64,000 nucleotides of DNA from Panopea generosa. Lineage: Eukaryota > Mollusca > Bivalvia > Adapedonta > Hiatellidae. The stretch is taken from positions 61,605,078 through 61,669,077 of the forward strand of contig CM055895.1 in assembly GCA_029582155.1 (NCBI GenBank), in the 5' to 3' direction. The position numbers and the translations under genes were made by a program. The notes beneath the pieces are model-generated. The model worked only from the letters and a program-made list of their open reading frames with translations, was not told the origin of the DNA and searched no databases. How positions within the stretch are numbered: position 1 is the first letter of the stretch; each line of letters begins with the position of its first letter. This document shows, piece by piece, positions 28,621 through 39,959 of the stretch.

Positions 28621-30886
28621 TAATTTTCTTATTTGAATGTAATGAGTATGTAAAGTTTAGACAAACTTTCTTCAAAACTAATTGGTTAAGAAATAGATCG
28701 CTTAACATGTATTACATAATATTTAGCTTAAAAGATGAGAAAAGTATTGTCAGTATTGCAAGATATCTTTTTAATGCTTTTATACGAAGAAGAGAAATTC
28801 TAGATTTGCCGATTTAAGAAATATTAAGAAGAGTAAACTACCTCATGTATTACTAATTTATAAAGTATTTATATTGTTTCACTTTGTTTTGAATATCATT
28901 ATTCATGACATGATTTAATATTCTTGTTCATTGTAGTCTTAAACTTGGTTTTATATATAGCTACATTTATTTCAAATCATATTTCTTCAAACATAATGTT
29001 ATATCTGTTACTTTAGTAAACTATTGAAATGCTTAAACCTGAAAATATCTAATACAAATGTTGTTATTTTTGGATTAATGTGGCATGTTGTTAGCTTGTA
29101 TTCACTTTAATATGCGGATTCTGTAATATTGACTTGTATAAATGTGATGTGAGCCGGGCCCGAGTAGCTCAGTCGGTTACGCGTCTGACTATCAATCAAG
29201 GGGTCGTGAGTTTGAATCCCCCGCCGGCAACAGTCTCTGTGATGATTGATATATGACATTGTGTCTCATTATCATTCGTCTTTCACCACTGATTCAAGTG
29301 GGTAAGTTATCAGTTACTTGCGGAGATAAGGTGTGCTCGAGTACTGGTTAATCCCAGGAAACTGTGGTTAGGTTAACTGGTCATCTTTTAGCCCCCGATG
29401 GCATAAAAATGATGCTAAATATTCAATCAATCAATCAATTTTATAAATGTATAATATTCAATTTGTGTCACTCTATATGATGTATTTACATGTTGTATAT
29501 TGGGCCAGAGGCCTATATTACTTAATAAAATATGTCTATGTCTACAAAATATTATCTTTATTCAACTAATTGGGAAAAACATTTTTACACAATAATTTAT
29601 TGAAATATTAAACAAACTATATAATGCAGTAATATATATCAGACTTTTTTTACTTATTCAATATAGCATATCAAACACAATACATAATTAATTATAAATA
29701 ATAAATTACATTCTCACTTTCATTAATCACAATAAGATATATTTTACCTGAATATATTTTGTTGGGGAATTCTCACAATTTTATAATTTTGAAAAAACAT
29801 GGGTTTACTACTTGGGGCAATACTAGATGAGTGATTATGAATGGGCATGATATATTGGGGAACAAATTTTGCCAATTTAAAATCTTTGAAAAATCCTTAT
29901 GTACGTCCTTTAAAAATACGTCGCCTATATTTTTCTTTTCACTAAATGATGGAAAGTTTATTGAATCACAAAGAGGAAGGTCCCATTTGAAGATAATGGT
30001 TGATTCCATCCTTGTAGTTTATCTTAATTATGAGAAATTCATTAAAACACAGATCAACATTTTCCTTTTTATTCGTCAATGTTTTAGAATAATCGATACT
30101 GGTCAATGAGTGATTTTATCGCGGGATGCGATTTAATATTTGGTCATCAAAATAAAAGAATTTTACACTACAGAGACAAAATAGAACATAAGTTATTGAA
30201 CAGAATAGCTATAATAAATGATGTTTGATATAAATGTGCAGTTTTATTGCTATGATCAAAACTATATCGGCAATATAGGCCTCTTTAAATGATAAATATC
30301 AGAAGAATTAATATTTACATAAAAAGTATACTCTTGTAATTGTATTTCATTATTTTATTTCTACTGGCTATAGACAAATCATTATCAATTTTTGACGGCT
30401 TTTTGGATAATGATAATTTCTATTTGCATATCAGTACATGTAAATGAATACATTATTTTGTCATTTTAAGCATGCCAGCTATGTAAATAATAGGAAATAT
30501 ATTAATTTTATTTTGTTTTTGATTGATGAAAACTCTGTAGTTATTTTATGAAATCTGTATTGATTTTAACCGTATCCTACAAAAACTAAATTTTTTAAGA
30601 TGGCCTTCTAACTGCTCTTGTACAGAGAGTTGTGACACTTTGACTTTTTTAAAAAAAATTGTCCTTGCAGCTTGTTCAAAACTTTTCATTGGATTTTGAT
30701 GAAACTTGATTGAAAGTTTCAATATGAATCGAAGTTGTGCATATCATCGCGGCTATTTGTTTCAGTGGATTTTAATAACTGGACCAATTTCCGCTCATAA
30801 TACAAGAAGCAGTTGAACTACAGTAATAAGATGAAAAAAAATTGAATAGATTAAGTGAATAAATTAACTCTTTTCATGTTTTTCAG
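28621..30886. other. WDR45B intron, mostly featureless AT-rich DNA
   Basis: Apart from the SINE at 29,151-29,439 no exon was recognised. The stretch near 29,495-29,545 ('gggccagaggcctatattac' then 'taataaaatatgtctatgtc') looks like the 3' tail of a LINE. 30,600-30,770 resembles a dispersed repeat ('tcattggattttgatgaaac'). Confidence 0.5.
29151..29439 (+). mobile_element. tRNA-derived SINE, full-length copy A
   Basis: The head resembles a tRNA with an A-box (gagtagctcagtcggtt) and a B-box (gtgagtttgaatccc); a body of about 200 bp follows with 'ggttaatcccaggaaac' and 'gatggcataaaaatgatgct', ending in a (TCAA)n tail. It is about 90% identical by eye to copy B at 48,441. The long shared body shows it is a SINE, not a working tRNA gene. 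Confidence 0.85.
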
Positions 30887-30972
30887 GGCACGTTAATACG
30901 AGTGTTCGACACAAATAATGGGCAGCAACTCCATGAACTTAGAAGGGGAGCTAATCATGCAAACATTTATTG
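30887..30972 (+). CDS. WDR45B: WDR45B exon with LRRG motif (first exon visible)
   Basis: The exon follows a TTTTTCAG acceptor and starts in phase 0 with GGC ACG TTA (GTL). It encodes 28 codons plus TG of a split Cys codon. It contains LRRG, the basic motif that contacts two phosphoinositides in PROPPINs. The donor reads TG|GTTCGT, which is poor but gives the expected IYC junction with the next exon. Confidence 0.9.
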
Positions 30973-33900
30973 GTTCGTAGAAAGATGCTTTTAGTTATAT
31001 ATATAAGAGCTGAGGATTGCCACGTGTTGAAAGTTTTATATAGTATAATGATCCACCTAATTGCAGGTATAATTGAATACTGATCAGAGGAGCTTAACTA
31101 AAATAATTTTTTTGTTTTATCATTTTAATGTTGTTGTATGGTGTTTAGTGTTGCTTTCAACAACTTTTCAGTTATATCACGATTGTGTCTACCTGAGACA
31201 GTATTCTAAGCGCTGCCACATTGAAGTATAATGCTGCAGACACATGGTGTGATACCCCACCCAGTCACGTTATACTGACACTGGCCCGACTAGATCTAGA
31301 ACTATTCTCTAAATGCTGAGTGCTAAACGAGGAAGCTTAATTTTTATGCTCCCCCAAAGGGGGGAAGCATATAGTTGCTGCTTAGTTTGTTCGTGCATCC
31401 GTGCGTGCATCCCCAAGTTCTTCTCCGGGCTGTTTCTCTATAACCCCATGTTGGAATTTTTAGAAACCTATTAGGATGCATCACTACCAAGTGGAGATGC
31501 ACATATTGTCTTTGTGTTCCGGTTGGATGATTTTTCATTGAGTTATGGCCCTTTAATTGAGTCTGTGACCAAATTTTTGTCCACGCTATTTCTCTACAAC
31601 CCCATGTTGGAATTTTATGAAACTTGCTAGGATGCATCATTACCAAGTGCAGATGTGCATATTGTCTTTGTGTTCTGGTTTGATGATTTTTCACAGAGTT
31701 ATGACCCTTTGAAGTTGTTTGTGACCAAATTCTTGTCCGCGCTATTTCTCTACAACGCTATGTTGAAATTTTATGAAACTTGCTAGGATGCATCGTTACC
31801 ATATGCAGATGGGCATATTATCTTTGTGTTCTGGTTCGATGATTTTTCATGGAGTTATGGCCCTTTAATTCTGTCTGTGACCAAATTCTTGTCTGGTTAT
31901 TTCTCTACGACCCTATGTTGGAATTTTATAAAACTTGCTAGGATGCATCACTACCAAGTGGAGATGCGCATATTGTCTTTGTGTTCCGGTTCGATGATTT
32001 TTCATGGAGTTATGGCCCTTTGATAAATTCTGTGACCAAATTCTTATCCGCCCTATTACTCTACAACCCTATGTTGGAATTTTATGAAACTTGCTAGGAT
32101 GCATCACAACCAAGTGGATGCGTATAATATCTTTGTGTTCCGGTTGGATGATATTTCATGGAGTTATTGCGCTTTAATTAAGTCTGTGACCAAATTCTTG
32201 TCCACGCTATTTTTCTACAACCTCAGATTGGAATTGTATGAAACTTGCTAGGATGCATCATTACCAAGTGCAGATGCGCAAATTGTCTTTGTGTTCCGGT
32301 TTGATGATTTTTCACAGAGTTATGGCCCTTTGATTCTGTCTGTGACAAAATTCTTGTCCGCGCTATTTCTCTACAACCCCATGTTGGAATTTTATGAAAC
32401 TTGCTAGGATGCATCATAATGACCTATTTCAAAGTATGTTGTACAATGTATTATACCACGAAATAAAAAATAATGTAATGACTTCTCTTTAGAACTCTGA
32501 CAGTTACTTCCCCCATTCAATATCATTACCATAATATTATGGTACAGAGTCAAACACTCACTTTGGGGAGTATAAATCGGTTCCACTGATATTTTCTTGT
32601 TCAAGTCTAGTATGAGCAGCCGGAGATCAACTATCTACAGAATGTGAGGCGGATGTTGTACCACTAGACCACTGCTGTGTTCTCTTAATCATTTTAACAA
32701 ATGAGCACAAGTGTAAGATTCTGTTCAGTCATTATATGAGATATATAAAAAGATGCCTGTGCCCTCGATGACACAAAAATGAAGCTAAATATTTATTCAT
32801 GTATTGGATGTTATGTATGAATGGTCACCAGGATACGCCTTGGATTGAAGCTGTAGCCAACACCTATCCATTACATCAAGGCAACTTGCCCTTCCATTTA
32901 TACTTTATTTTGCAGTATCAATTTTAATCAAGACTCAACATTATTGTGTGTATCAAGTGACCATGGAACAGTGCATATATTTTCTACAGAAGACAGCAAG
33001 AAGAACAAACAGTCTAGGTAATTGTCTGTCACAGGACGTTCAATAGCTACATTATGTTACATTGTTAGTTTTAGTTTATACTAATTTGTTTTGACTTCAT
33101 TGAGATGAAAGCTCAGAACTTATATCACCTGCTCTAGAGTCCACTTCCTGGTTAGAATAAGTACTTAGCAGTGTTTTTAGAGGCATTGGATCAAGCTGAG
33201 AATCGAACCAGCCACCCCTGGCGTGATGGAACAACACACTATATACTACACTATCTCCCTCCTATTGTTACATAATCAATATTTATGTTATTATTATTGT
33301 GTCTACCATGGCCCCGATGTTGAGAGCACTATTAGCTTAACACTATGTTAAAATGGTAGCAATTTGCTGGCAGTCTTAGCAAACGTCATTCTACTTATAT
33401 AACCCATTGTACTTGATATGAAAAGTATGAATTTTAAAGATATTGAACATACATGTACAAGATTTCACCTTACAGAATGTTTAACTAATGGAGCTTTGGA
33501 CAACTCAGCTCTTGTATCTACTTAGGGATGTCCACCATGACTGAAGGTTCAAGGAATCGTCTCAAGATAATCTACCTCTGAAGTCATGGGTTCAAGTCCA
33601 CCTCTGTCCATAACACTTATGTTACTGTCGAGGGATGGTGGTTATACTCAGATTCACCCCGAGTTCTTCCTCCACCAATATAAACCTTTCATGTGTTAAA
33701 AATGACCTTAAAACCCATTCAAATGTCTACTCTGGTTGGTCAATTAAATCAATTTTTTTATGTAATTTTGCATGATTATCACGATAAGACAATCATAATA
33801 TTGAGTATTAATTACGGTCAAACCTGTCTTAAGCAGCCTGTCAAGGAAAAGAGCAAACATGGCCTTTTAAAGCATAGAAATGGGAAATCGCAAAATTAAT

Positions 33901-35009
33901 GTTGCTGCTTAAGACAAATTGTTGCTAAATAGAGGTGACCACCAATGCAAGTCTGACGGTCACCCATGACACCATGGCCACATTCTAGGATAATGCATAA
34001 ATTATATTATTTCAAGAAAGAAAGTTGAAGAAACTATTGACAGATGTTATATTATCAGGAAGGAATTAGGAATCTGCCATGTCAAGTCCTTCTAAATTCA
34101 AATGAAAACAAGATCACTTGAAAAATTATGATTTTTGTTTGTTTATTAGTGTATTACATCCAACAGATAGAAATATAAAGCCTGCAAATGGGAAATGTAG
34201 GGCCAGTCTTACACTCGCCTCAAGGCCAAAAATATAATCAAGATTATGTGCATGATTATATGCTTAATTTTTCTCTCCAATTAAAAACACAATTTTCTGT
34301 AGTCTTGCAGGTGCTGGTTTTTTACCAAAATACTTCAGTTCCAAATGGAGTTTCTGTAAGTTCCAAGTACCTGGGGGTGCTCATTGTGTGTGTGCCTTTG
34401 GCCCGGATAGCAATTCTGTGATTGGTAAGTATTGTCATTTGATTTGAGTTTGTTTAAAACTTATAATATTTCATGGCATAACTAAAAAATTAAGTAGGTC
34501 AATAGTGCAGTTGATAGAGTATTGACCATTTAAATCAGAGGACGTGGGTTTGATACTTTGCTCCACCTATCAAAAGCAACACTTAGTCCTGGTTATACAC
34601 AGGAATCTGACTTTTTAGTTCAGATAGAAAATCTGTCCATTGGGATTACTGTTATCGTGTTCTGTTCATTCCCTCCAAGACAGTTATCCCTCTGGACAGA
34701 ATTTTCTACTTCACACCTGTCAATGATTCTTATACTCGACATAGCAAGGTCATCAGGTCATTATGGATTTACTATAGCTTTAAATGGCATCTGTCATTTT
34801 ATCACCATTTTGTTAGAAATAAGACATAATTTTAGTGTTATAGACCAAATCCACAGATCCTCGCTAGATCAGCAGATGATAATGTCATTCTTCTATTTGC
34901 AGTTGTATGTGCAGATGGCAGTTATTATAAGTTTGTATTCAATCAAAAAGGAGAATGTTCCCGTGACGTATACTCACAGTTCCTCGAGATGACGGATGAC
35001 AGATCATAG
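30887..35009 (+). CDS. WDR45B: WD repeat phosphoinositide-interacting protein 3 (WIPI3/WDR45B), C-terminal 138 aa
   Basis: Four exons (30887-30972, 32916-33017, 34303-34424, 34903-35009) join in frame into the last 138 residues plus TAG. The product matches the C-terminal part of WDR45B/WIPI3, a seven-bladed PROPPIN that binds PI3P and PI(3,5)P2 on membranes and acts in autophagosome formation and lysosome biology. Seen directly: GTLIRVFDT near the start, LHELRRGA holding the family's L/F-RRG lipid-binding motif, [32 protein letters not shown], and the end CADGSYYKF...[13 protein letters not shown]. The full protein is usually about 340 aa, so roughly 200 residues are encoded upstream. I found no such exon between 28,621 and 30,886 or in the satellite array. 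The first donor (GTTCGT) is weak. The close match to WDR45B over WDR45/WIPI4 comes from recalled family sequence. Confidence 0.93.
31129..31334 (+). mobile_element. ~210-bp interspersed element, copy 1
   Basis: 'gttgtatggtgtttag' through 'gataccccacccagtcacg' to 'gctgagtgctaaacgagg'; the same sequence recurs at 53,912-54,130. Family unidentified. It lies in a WDR45B intron, directly before the 156-bp array. Confidence 0.7.
31345..31371. repeat. Short hairpin heading the 156-bp array
   Basis: TATGCTCCCCC, a short loop, then GGGGGAAGCATA form an almost perfect inverted repeat. A similar head precedes related repeat blocks in other bivalve genomes as I recall them. Confidence 0.6.
31372..32420 (+). 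repeat. ~156-bp tandem repeat, about 6.5 copies
   Basis: 'atgttggaattttatgaaac', 'ttgctaggatgcatcattac', 'cagatgcgcatattgtcttt' and 'gagttatggcccttt' recur every ~156 bp. The copies are diverged. Several short open frames here are by-products of the repeat. It lies in a WDR45B intron. Confidence 0.85.
32757..32799 (+). mobile_element. SINE tail fragment
   Basis: 'ccctcgatgacacaaaaatg' followed by 'aagctaaatatt' matches only the 3' end of the same SINE family. Confidence 0.5.
32916..33017 (+). CDS. WDR45B: WDR45B exon, blade with [10 protein letters not shown]
   Basis: The acceptor is TTTTGCAG and the donor is AG|GTAATT. The exon completes the split Cys and reads [23 protein letters not shown] and onward to NKQS, ending in phase 2. 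[10 protein letters not shown] is highly conserved in WDR45B. Confidence 0.92.
33100..33255 (-). mobile_element. tRNA-like SINE relic
   Basis: On the reverse strand 'ctggttcgattctcagc' resembles a pol III B-box with a decayed A-box region before it. Different from the copy A family. It lies in a WDR45B intron. Confidence 0.35.
33540..33690 (+). mobile_element. tRNA-like SINE relic
   Basis: 'catgggttcaagtccacctc' resembles a B-box, followed by 'ggatggtggttatactcaga' and 'cttcctccaccaatataaac', a body also seen, diverged, near 59,395-59,445. Confidence 0.4.
34303..34424 (+). CDS. WDR45B: WDR45B exon with [11 protein letters not shown]
   Basis: Two AG sites lie 8 nt apart (34301-34302 and 34309-34310). 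Only the upstream one keeps the phase from the previous exon and gives the expected [13 protein letters not shown] reading; the downstream one shifts the frame. The donor is the strong ATTG|GTAAGT. Ends in phase 1. Confidence 0.92.
34495..34580 (+). mobile_element. tRNA-like SINE relic in the last WDR45B intron
   Basis: 'agtgcagttgatagagtatt' and 'gacgtgggtttgatact' look like decayed A and B boxes. The open frame of 144 codons over this region is not a gene; it only overlaps the true last exon. Confidence 0.35.
34903..35009 (+). CDS. WDR45B: WDR45B terminal coding exon
   Basis: The acceptor TATTTGCAG is followed by [19 protein letters not shown], then [15 protein letters not shown] and TAG at 35007-35009. 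This is the conserved C-terminus of WDR45B. The 3' UTR follows; AATAAA at 35813-35818 is one candidate polyadenylation signal. Confidence 0.94.
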
Positions 35010-35129
35010 CAGCTTACTTATAATACACCTGTTTCGTAGTACATACACCTGTTTTTAATCGCAACATAAAAAATAAGCCACTTGTTGCAGTGTTCATAAT
35101 TGTAAACAATCTACCAGGCTGCCATGTTT

Positions 35130-35745
35130 TAGTACTAGTCTGCAGTTCATGTTACCGTGGCTATCATATTCTAGTGTGCAGTTATGTTACCATGGCTATC
35201 ATATTCTAGTATGCAGTGTATGTTATGATGGCTACTAGATTCTCGCATGCAGTATATGTTACCATGACTACCAGATTCTAGCATGTAGTATATGTTACCA
35301 TGGCTATCATATTCTAGTGTGCAGTGAATGTTACCATGGTTACCAGATTCAAGCATTCAGTATATGTTACCATGACTACCAAACGTTAATATGCAGTTTT
35401 ATGTAACCATGACTACTATATTCTAGTATGCAATATAATGTTACCATGGCTACTGTATTTGATATTTGGTGTACAGTATATGCTAACCATAGCTACAAGA
35501 TTCTAGTATGCAATATATACTGGAAATGGTACCATGACTACTGTATTCTGGTATGTGGTGTACATGTTTATGTTACCATAGCTACAAGATTCTAGTATGC
35601 AGTATATGTTCCCATGGTAAATATACCAGAAATGGTACCATGACTACTGTATTCTGGTATATGGTGTACATGTTTGTGTAACCATAGCTACAAGATTCTA
35701 GCAGGATGTTTATGTTACCTTGGCTACTATAGTCCAGTATGCAGC
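35130..35745 (+). repeat. ~36-bp diverged tandem repeat in the WDR45B 3' flank
   Basis: 'atgttaccatggctatcata' and 'ttctagtatgcagtatatg' recur about every 36 bp at first, then with larger spacing. Probably within the 3' UTR or just beyond it. Confidence 0.75.
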
Positions 35746-35812
35746 ATGTGTGACCAGGAGTATTGACTTTAAGCATTATTGACTTTACGCTTTAAAACAT
35801 TTAATAAATGTT

Positions 35813-35818
35813 GACCAG
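35813..35818 (+). terminator. Candidate WDR45B polyadenylation signal
   Basis: AATAAA on the plus strand about 800 nt after the WDR45B stop. Other AT-rich hexamers lie further on (near 36,525), so the true 3' end is uncertain. Confidence 0.35.
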
Positions 35819-35829
35819 AGACTTGTTTG

Positions 35830-38110
35830 ATATCTTGATTGCTGTCACTGCAATCACTAACTTGTACATTTTGTAGGCAATTTCTATACTGGATGTAGAT
35901 GTGAGGGTCAGGAACATTATGTGATATGGGTGAAGGGAAAGGCGGGGATGGGGAACTCAATGTTTTATTTTAATCTCCGTTTTGGCTTGAAAATATTATT
36001 TGGGTAGAAAGAGACTGAGGTGTTGCTATTTTGTTGGTATTTGCTAAGATATTGCAACAATGGGAAGTGATGTATTTAGTTCTTCGTTGTAGATTTTAGC
36101 TGAAGAAACTTCAATATTTTTGAAAGTTGGCTTCAACAACTTATTTTTCTAACTGTATTACAAACAGCGACTTGATATAAAGTAACCTGACCATGCAGAA
36201 AACAGTTGTTGCATTGTGTACAAATTTGTGTAATTTACTTGTGCATTATTTTGTTTTGATATATAAATCAGGAAAAAAATGAATGTTTGTATAGCTAATG
36301 TTGAATAACATTGTAGCCAACATTTCCTTGCTACGAATTCTAGTGTGGAATTTAATTTGTGTTTTTTTGTGTGAGTAATATTTGGTGGATATTTTAGAAA
36401 AAAAGCATTGATTTGAATAGTGTATTTTATAATATTTTATTTTATTTTGATAATTTTTTTATGTAACATGAACAATTAATGGCATTTAAAAAAAACAACA
36501 CTTTTTAGTAAGTTCAGCGAATTAGATTCAAATAAAAAAAATCAGTTGTTGCTGTTCCAGGATTTTTATTGTTACAAAATTAGGGAGACAAATATGGTTG
36601 TATATTTTTGGTTGTCCATTTCTATGTAAACATTCCTGGAATAAGCCATAATCTGTACTCTGATGGCTGCATATTTAGATCACCCAAGCCAAGGCGAATT
36701 CTTCTGATCACCCTTGTCCCTCTTCTGTTAATTTAAACCAAGCACAAACTCCAGAACCTGCATTTTGAATTTGATCTAGACCATGTTATCACATATGATG
36801 TACAAGCATAAAATCATTTAAAAGCAAAAAACAATTTGGAGTAATGATTTCCACCCATTAAGAATTAACAAAAATGGGGCGGTAATAGCAGGTGATAGAG
36901 TGTTTACCACTAACAACAGAGGTTTCAGGTTTGATCGCCAACTGGACTCAATGGTCTCTCAAATAATATCTTTCAGTACTGCCCAGAAAGGCAACTCGAG
37001 TGAAATTCATATAAGCCCTGAGCTTCTCAATTTAGCCAAAATAAATTTGAATAAGCTAAACTGAACTAAACAAAAATTGATTAACCCTAACATCCATATG
37101 TTCCCCACTAAAGTATCTATAAAGTATATATAAAAAGTCTGTTTTCTTGCCCATAAAATAGGACATGGGCCATTTTTGGGGCCTTGTTACAAGTCACAAG
37201 TTATTATTGAATGTTTGTATCATGTTTATCATGTTTATATTTATATTGCTTGTTATGATTTATGTTAAATGTTATCATCATGATGCTAAATCCCGGTTAC
37301 TCTGCATGTCGGGCATTACTTGATCTGCTCAGACCAACCAATCAAATTTCATGTTGAATTGAAAGCACGTTTTCCATTGGGTTGAAAGTTGGGGGTGGGG
37401 GCACTTTCCAAGGGTTGTATGATATCTTCTGATGGTTATAAAAAAAAACAACAACGGATGGAATAAGCAAAATTGCTTTATATCTAGTCTGTCCCAGTAA
37501 CAGACATCTTCCCATTCAGGTCTCTTATACCCTAGTGTTGAAACACAGAATTCCCTGCCCGTCCCACAATTCGTAGCACTCTAAAGTGGTTACTAAACTG
37601 TGACATCATTCAACTACTGACAAATAGGTGTGCTAAAGTTGGGTGATATTGTAGTGGATAGAGGGTTGGGCCCCCGCACCAGAGGTTGTGGGTTCAATCC
37701 CCATCTTGAAATGATGCCTCTCAATAATAGCAAAGTAATGGGTTCTACCCAAGAAGTGGACTTGAGAGAATATAAGATTTGAGGTTTCTTCACAATCGAG
37801 TTAATATAAATAAGTATTAACTACAAAACACTTACTCAGCTTCATCAAGTGTCACTGCTATGTAAGTCGCTAGCCAAGAGAGTTAAGACATTTACTACAG
37901 TTTTCTCTATCTCAATATATCGTGATTTGTAAATCTCATTTAATGGGGATCGATACGCTAATGGCTGGTTATATTACAGGCCCAGGCCCTAGCTTCACTA
38001 AACATGTCGACTTGAGATTTCCTTCCACTCCAATTTATGAAATGTTATAAATTCATATACATTGATTATTTTGCATGTTATCCTTTACTACTGAGTTGAC
38101 CCTTTACAGA
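35830..38110. other. Intergenic, no gene recognised
   Basis: AT-rich DNA with decayed tRNA-like heads near 36,875-36,945 ('ggtgatagagtgtttaccac') and 37,645-37,700 ('ggttgtgggttcaatcccc'). Nothing else supported. Confidence 0.5.
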
Positions 38111-38145
38111 TACGTGTTTTCCTGCACCAATCACAGAAGGCCTTT

Positions 38146-38212
38146 GAAAACAGTGCAGGAAGAGATCAGATTGTTTGTGACAAGCAATCTGAACACTTCC
38201 TGCACTGTTTTC
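38146..38212. repeat. Strong 28-bp inverted repeat (miRNA-precursor-like hairpin or tiny MITE)
   Basis: Left arm 38146-38173 starts gaaaacagtgcaggaag; right arm 38185-38212 ends cttcctgcactgttttc. The arms pair over 28 bp with two mismatches around an 11-nt loop. Total length 67 nt, the size of a pre-miRNA. No known miRNA seed was recognised; a palindromic transposon remnant is the main alternative. Confidence 0.6.
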
Positions 38213-38257
38213 CACTCTGTCAGTTAATATAAACATAATTCACCCAAAAATTCAAAA

Positions 38258-38325
38258 GGCGTCTATATTAGAGGTGTCCAAAGGCGTCTATATTAGAGGT
38301 GTCCAAAGGCATCTATATGAAGTAA
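38258..38325 (+). repeat. 25-bp repeat, ~2.7 copies
   Basis: 'aaggcgtctatattagaggt' plus 'gtcca' occurs twice, with a third partial copy. Confidence 0.8.
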
Positions 38326-38714
38326 AGGGTTAAGATGTGTTCCATTTTTAATTAAGCTTGAGATGTTAAGTGAAACATGCCCCAATTTATTATTAAAGAT
38401 GCGACATTGTAAAAGAAACGCAATCAATAATGATAAAATTTTCATATGATTTTAAGTACAACCAAAATAACTAATTGATAATATTTTTTGTTTTGATCTT
38501 GTTGTTTTTACTCTTTAAAAAATGTTTGTTATTGTATTCATATTCATTCTGTCCTTGCCCATGCCTTACAATGGCAAAAAATGTGCCTCTGCATGTATTA
38601 TCATAATCAGAGTCATAAATACACCGTCATTTTTGTCATGTACATAAGTTGTGTATATACACGTAAGTTATATGTTTACGATAGTTGATTAAAATTGTTG
38701 TAGATAAATATCCA

Positions 38715-38800
38715 ATTTTAGCTCGACTTTTTCAAAGAAAAAGAGACAGCTATTGTACTCACCTGAATGTCAGCTCAACTTTTTTCACTCGGGATGTGGA
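38715..38800 (+). repeat. Dispersed repeat with small hairpin
   Basis: CTTTTTC at 38727-38733 pairs with GAAAAAG at 38737-38743, followed by 'ctattgtactcacctgaatg'. As I recall it, this resembles a repeat often seen in bivalve DNA. The open frames nearby are not supported as genes. Confidence 0.4.
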
Positions 38801-39078
38801 TGGGGGTGGGAGACTCTGTTCGAATTTAGGCAGAATTATGTCTGTTTTATTCTCGTACAATTTTTTTTGTGCAAAACTAACATTATGAATGATACTTCAG
38901 TAACTACTAGTCATGCGTTAATCAAACTTCATGTCTTCACTACCATTCAGTGCACTGGAGGCTTAATGGAGAACTTATTTTTTAATATAGACAGTTTCTT
39001 TTATTTTAAATCTTTTCTAAATAAACTTTGGTCAAGTCTCTTGGCAAGCTACCTTTATGATAAATATCTTACTCTCCC

Positions 39079-39175
39079 AGGTCAAAGTGTGTTGAGCCAG
39101 GTCAAAGTGTGTTGAGGTCAAAGTGTGTTGAGCCAGGTCAAAGTGTGTTGAGCCAGGTCAAAATGTGTTGAGCAA
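39079..39175 (+). repeat. 20-bp tandem repeat, 5 copies
   Basis: 'ggtcaaagtgtgttgagcca' repeated five times, one copy shortened to 16 bp. Confidence 0.9.
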
Positions 39176-39959
39176 TTTCGGAAAGGGTTAATATATCAGA
39201 TTGTGCTGTCCTCCAACAGCTGATGTTAAGGTATAGCAGACCTCTAAATGAGGTATCTCCAGCTATGAGATAAAGAATGTTAAGTTTACTTGAAACACAA
39301 CAAAGATGTTATAATGATAAATGGAGTATACTATATTTACTTGGGGTATTTGCAAAAAATCAATTAAGCCTTAATTTTATTTTTTATTTTAGAGATTAAA
39401 AGCAATTGTAATGAAAGAAATTAAGCCATTGAAAGATCAAACAGTCTAAAAATGTTGTGTCATTTTAGCAAATTACAGTTCCTGTTGTCAAAAAAATACA
39501 TAAAAAATAACAATATGTTGGGGCGGGTAAAAAATATCAGTGACAAATGTGGATGAAAATGAAGGAATTAATTTATTATGGCCTTAGGTCATTTGACAAA
39601 TGGAAAATGTTGAACCACTTTCTGTTTGCAGAAACTTATCCCTAACTTACAGTGCTGTCTAAAGATGTTTGAATTGTATATAGATGAAAGTTGATTGCAG
39701 CATATCTCTAAGGATACGTCATAATACTTGAGAATATGGTCATCATTTGAAAATGTGCTTCCAGATAGTTATAAGACTTAGTGTTTTTATTGCCTAGTTT
39801 TGTTCAGATTATGTATGTATTCAGCTTTGTTGTAGATCACCTGTAAGTTCTTGGACAAGGTTTTAAACTCGATCAGATGGTTACTGTGTGGAAATGTGTT
39901 TCTGTAATTGTTAAAATGTGAATAATTTGGTCTCGTATTCAGAAGTCAATTCCTGTTTA

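Noticed and set aside
29151-29235. A genuine tRNA gene
   Set aside because: A- and B-boxes are present, but the same head with a shared ~200-bp body and (TCAA)n tail recurs at 48,441, so it is a SINE.
34558-34992. 144-codon plus-strand open frame
   Set aside because: It covers intron DNA and the last WDR45B exon in the wrong frame.
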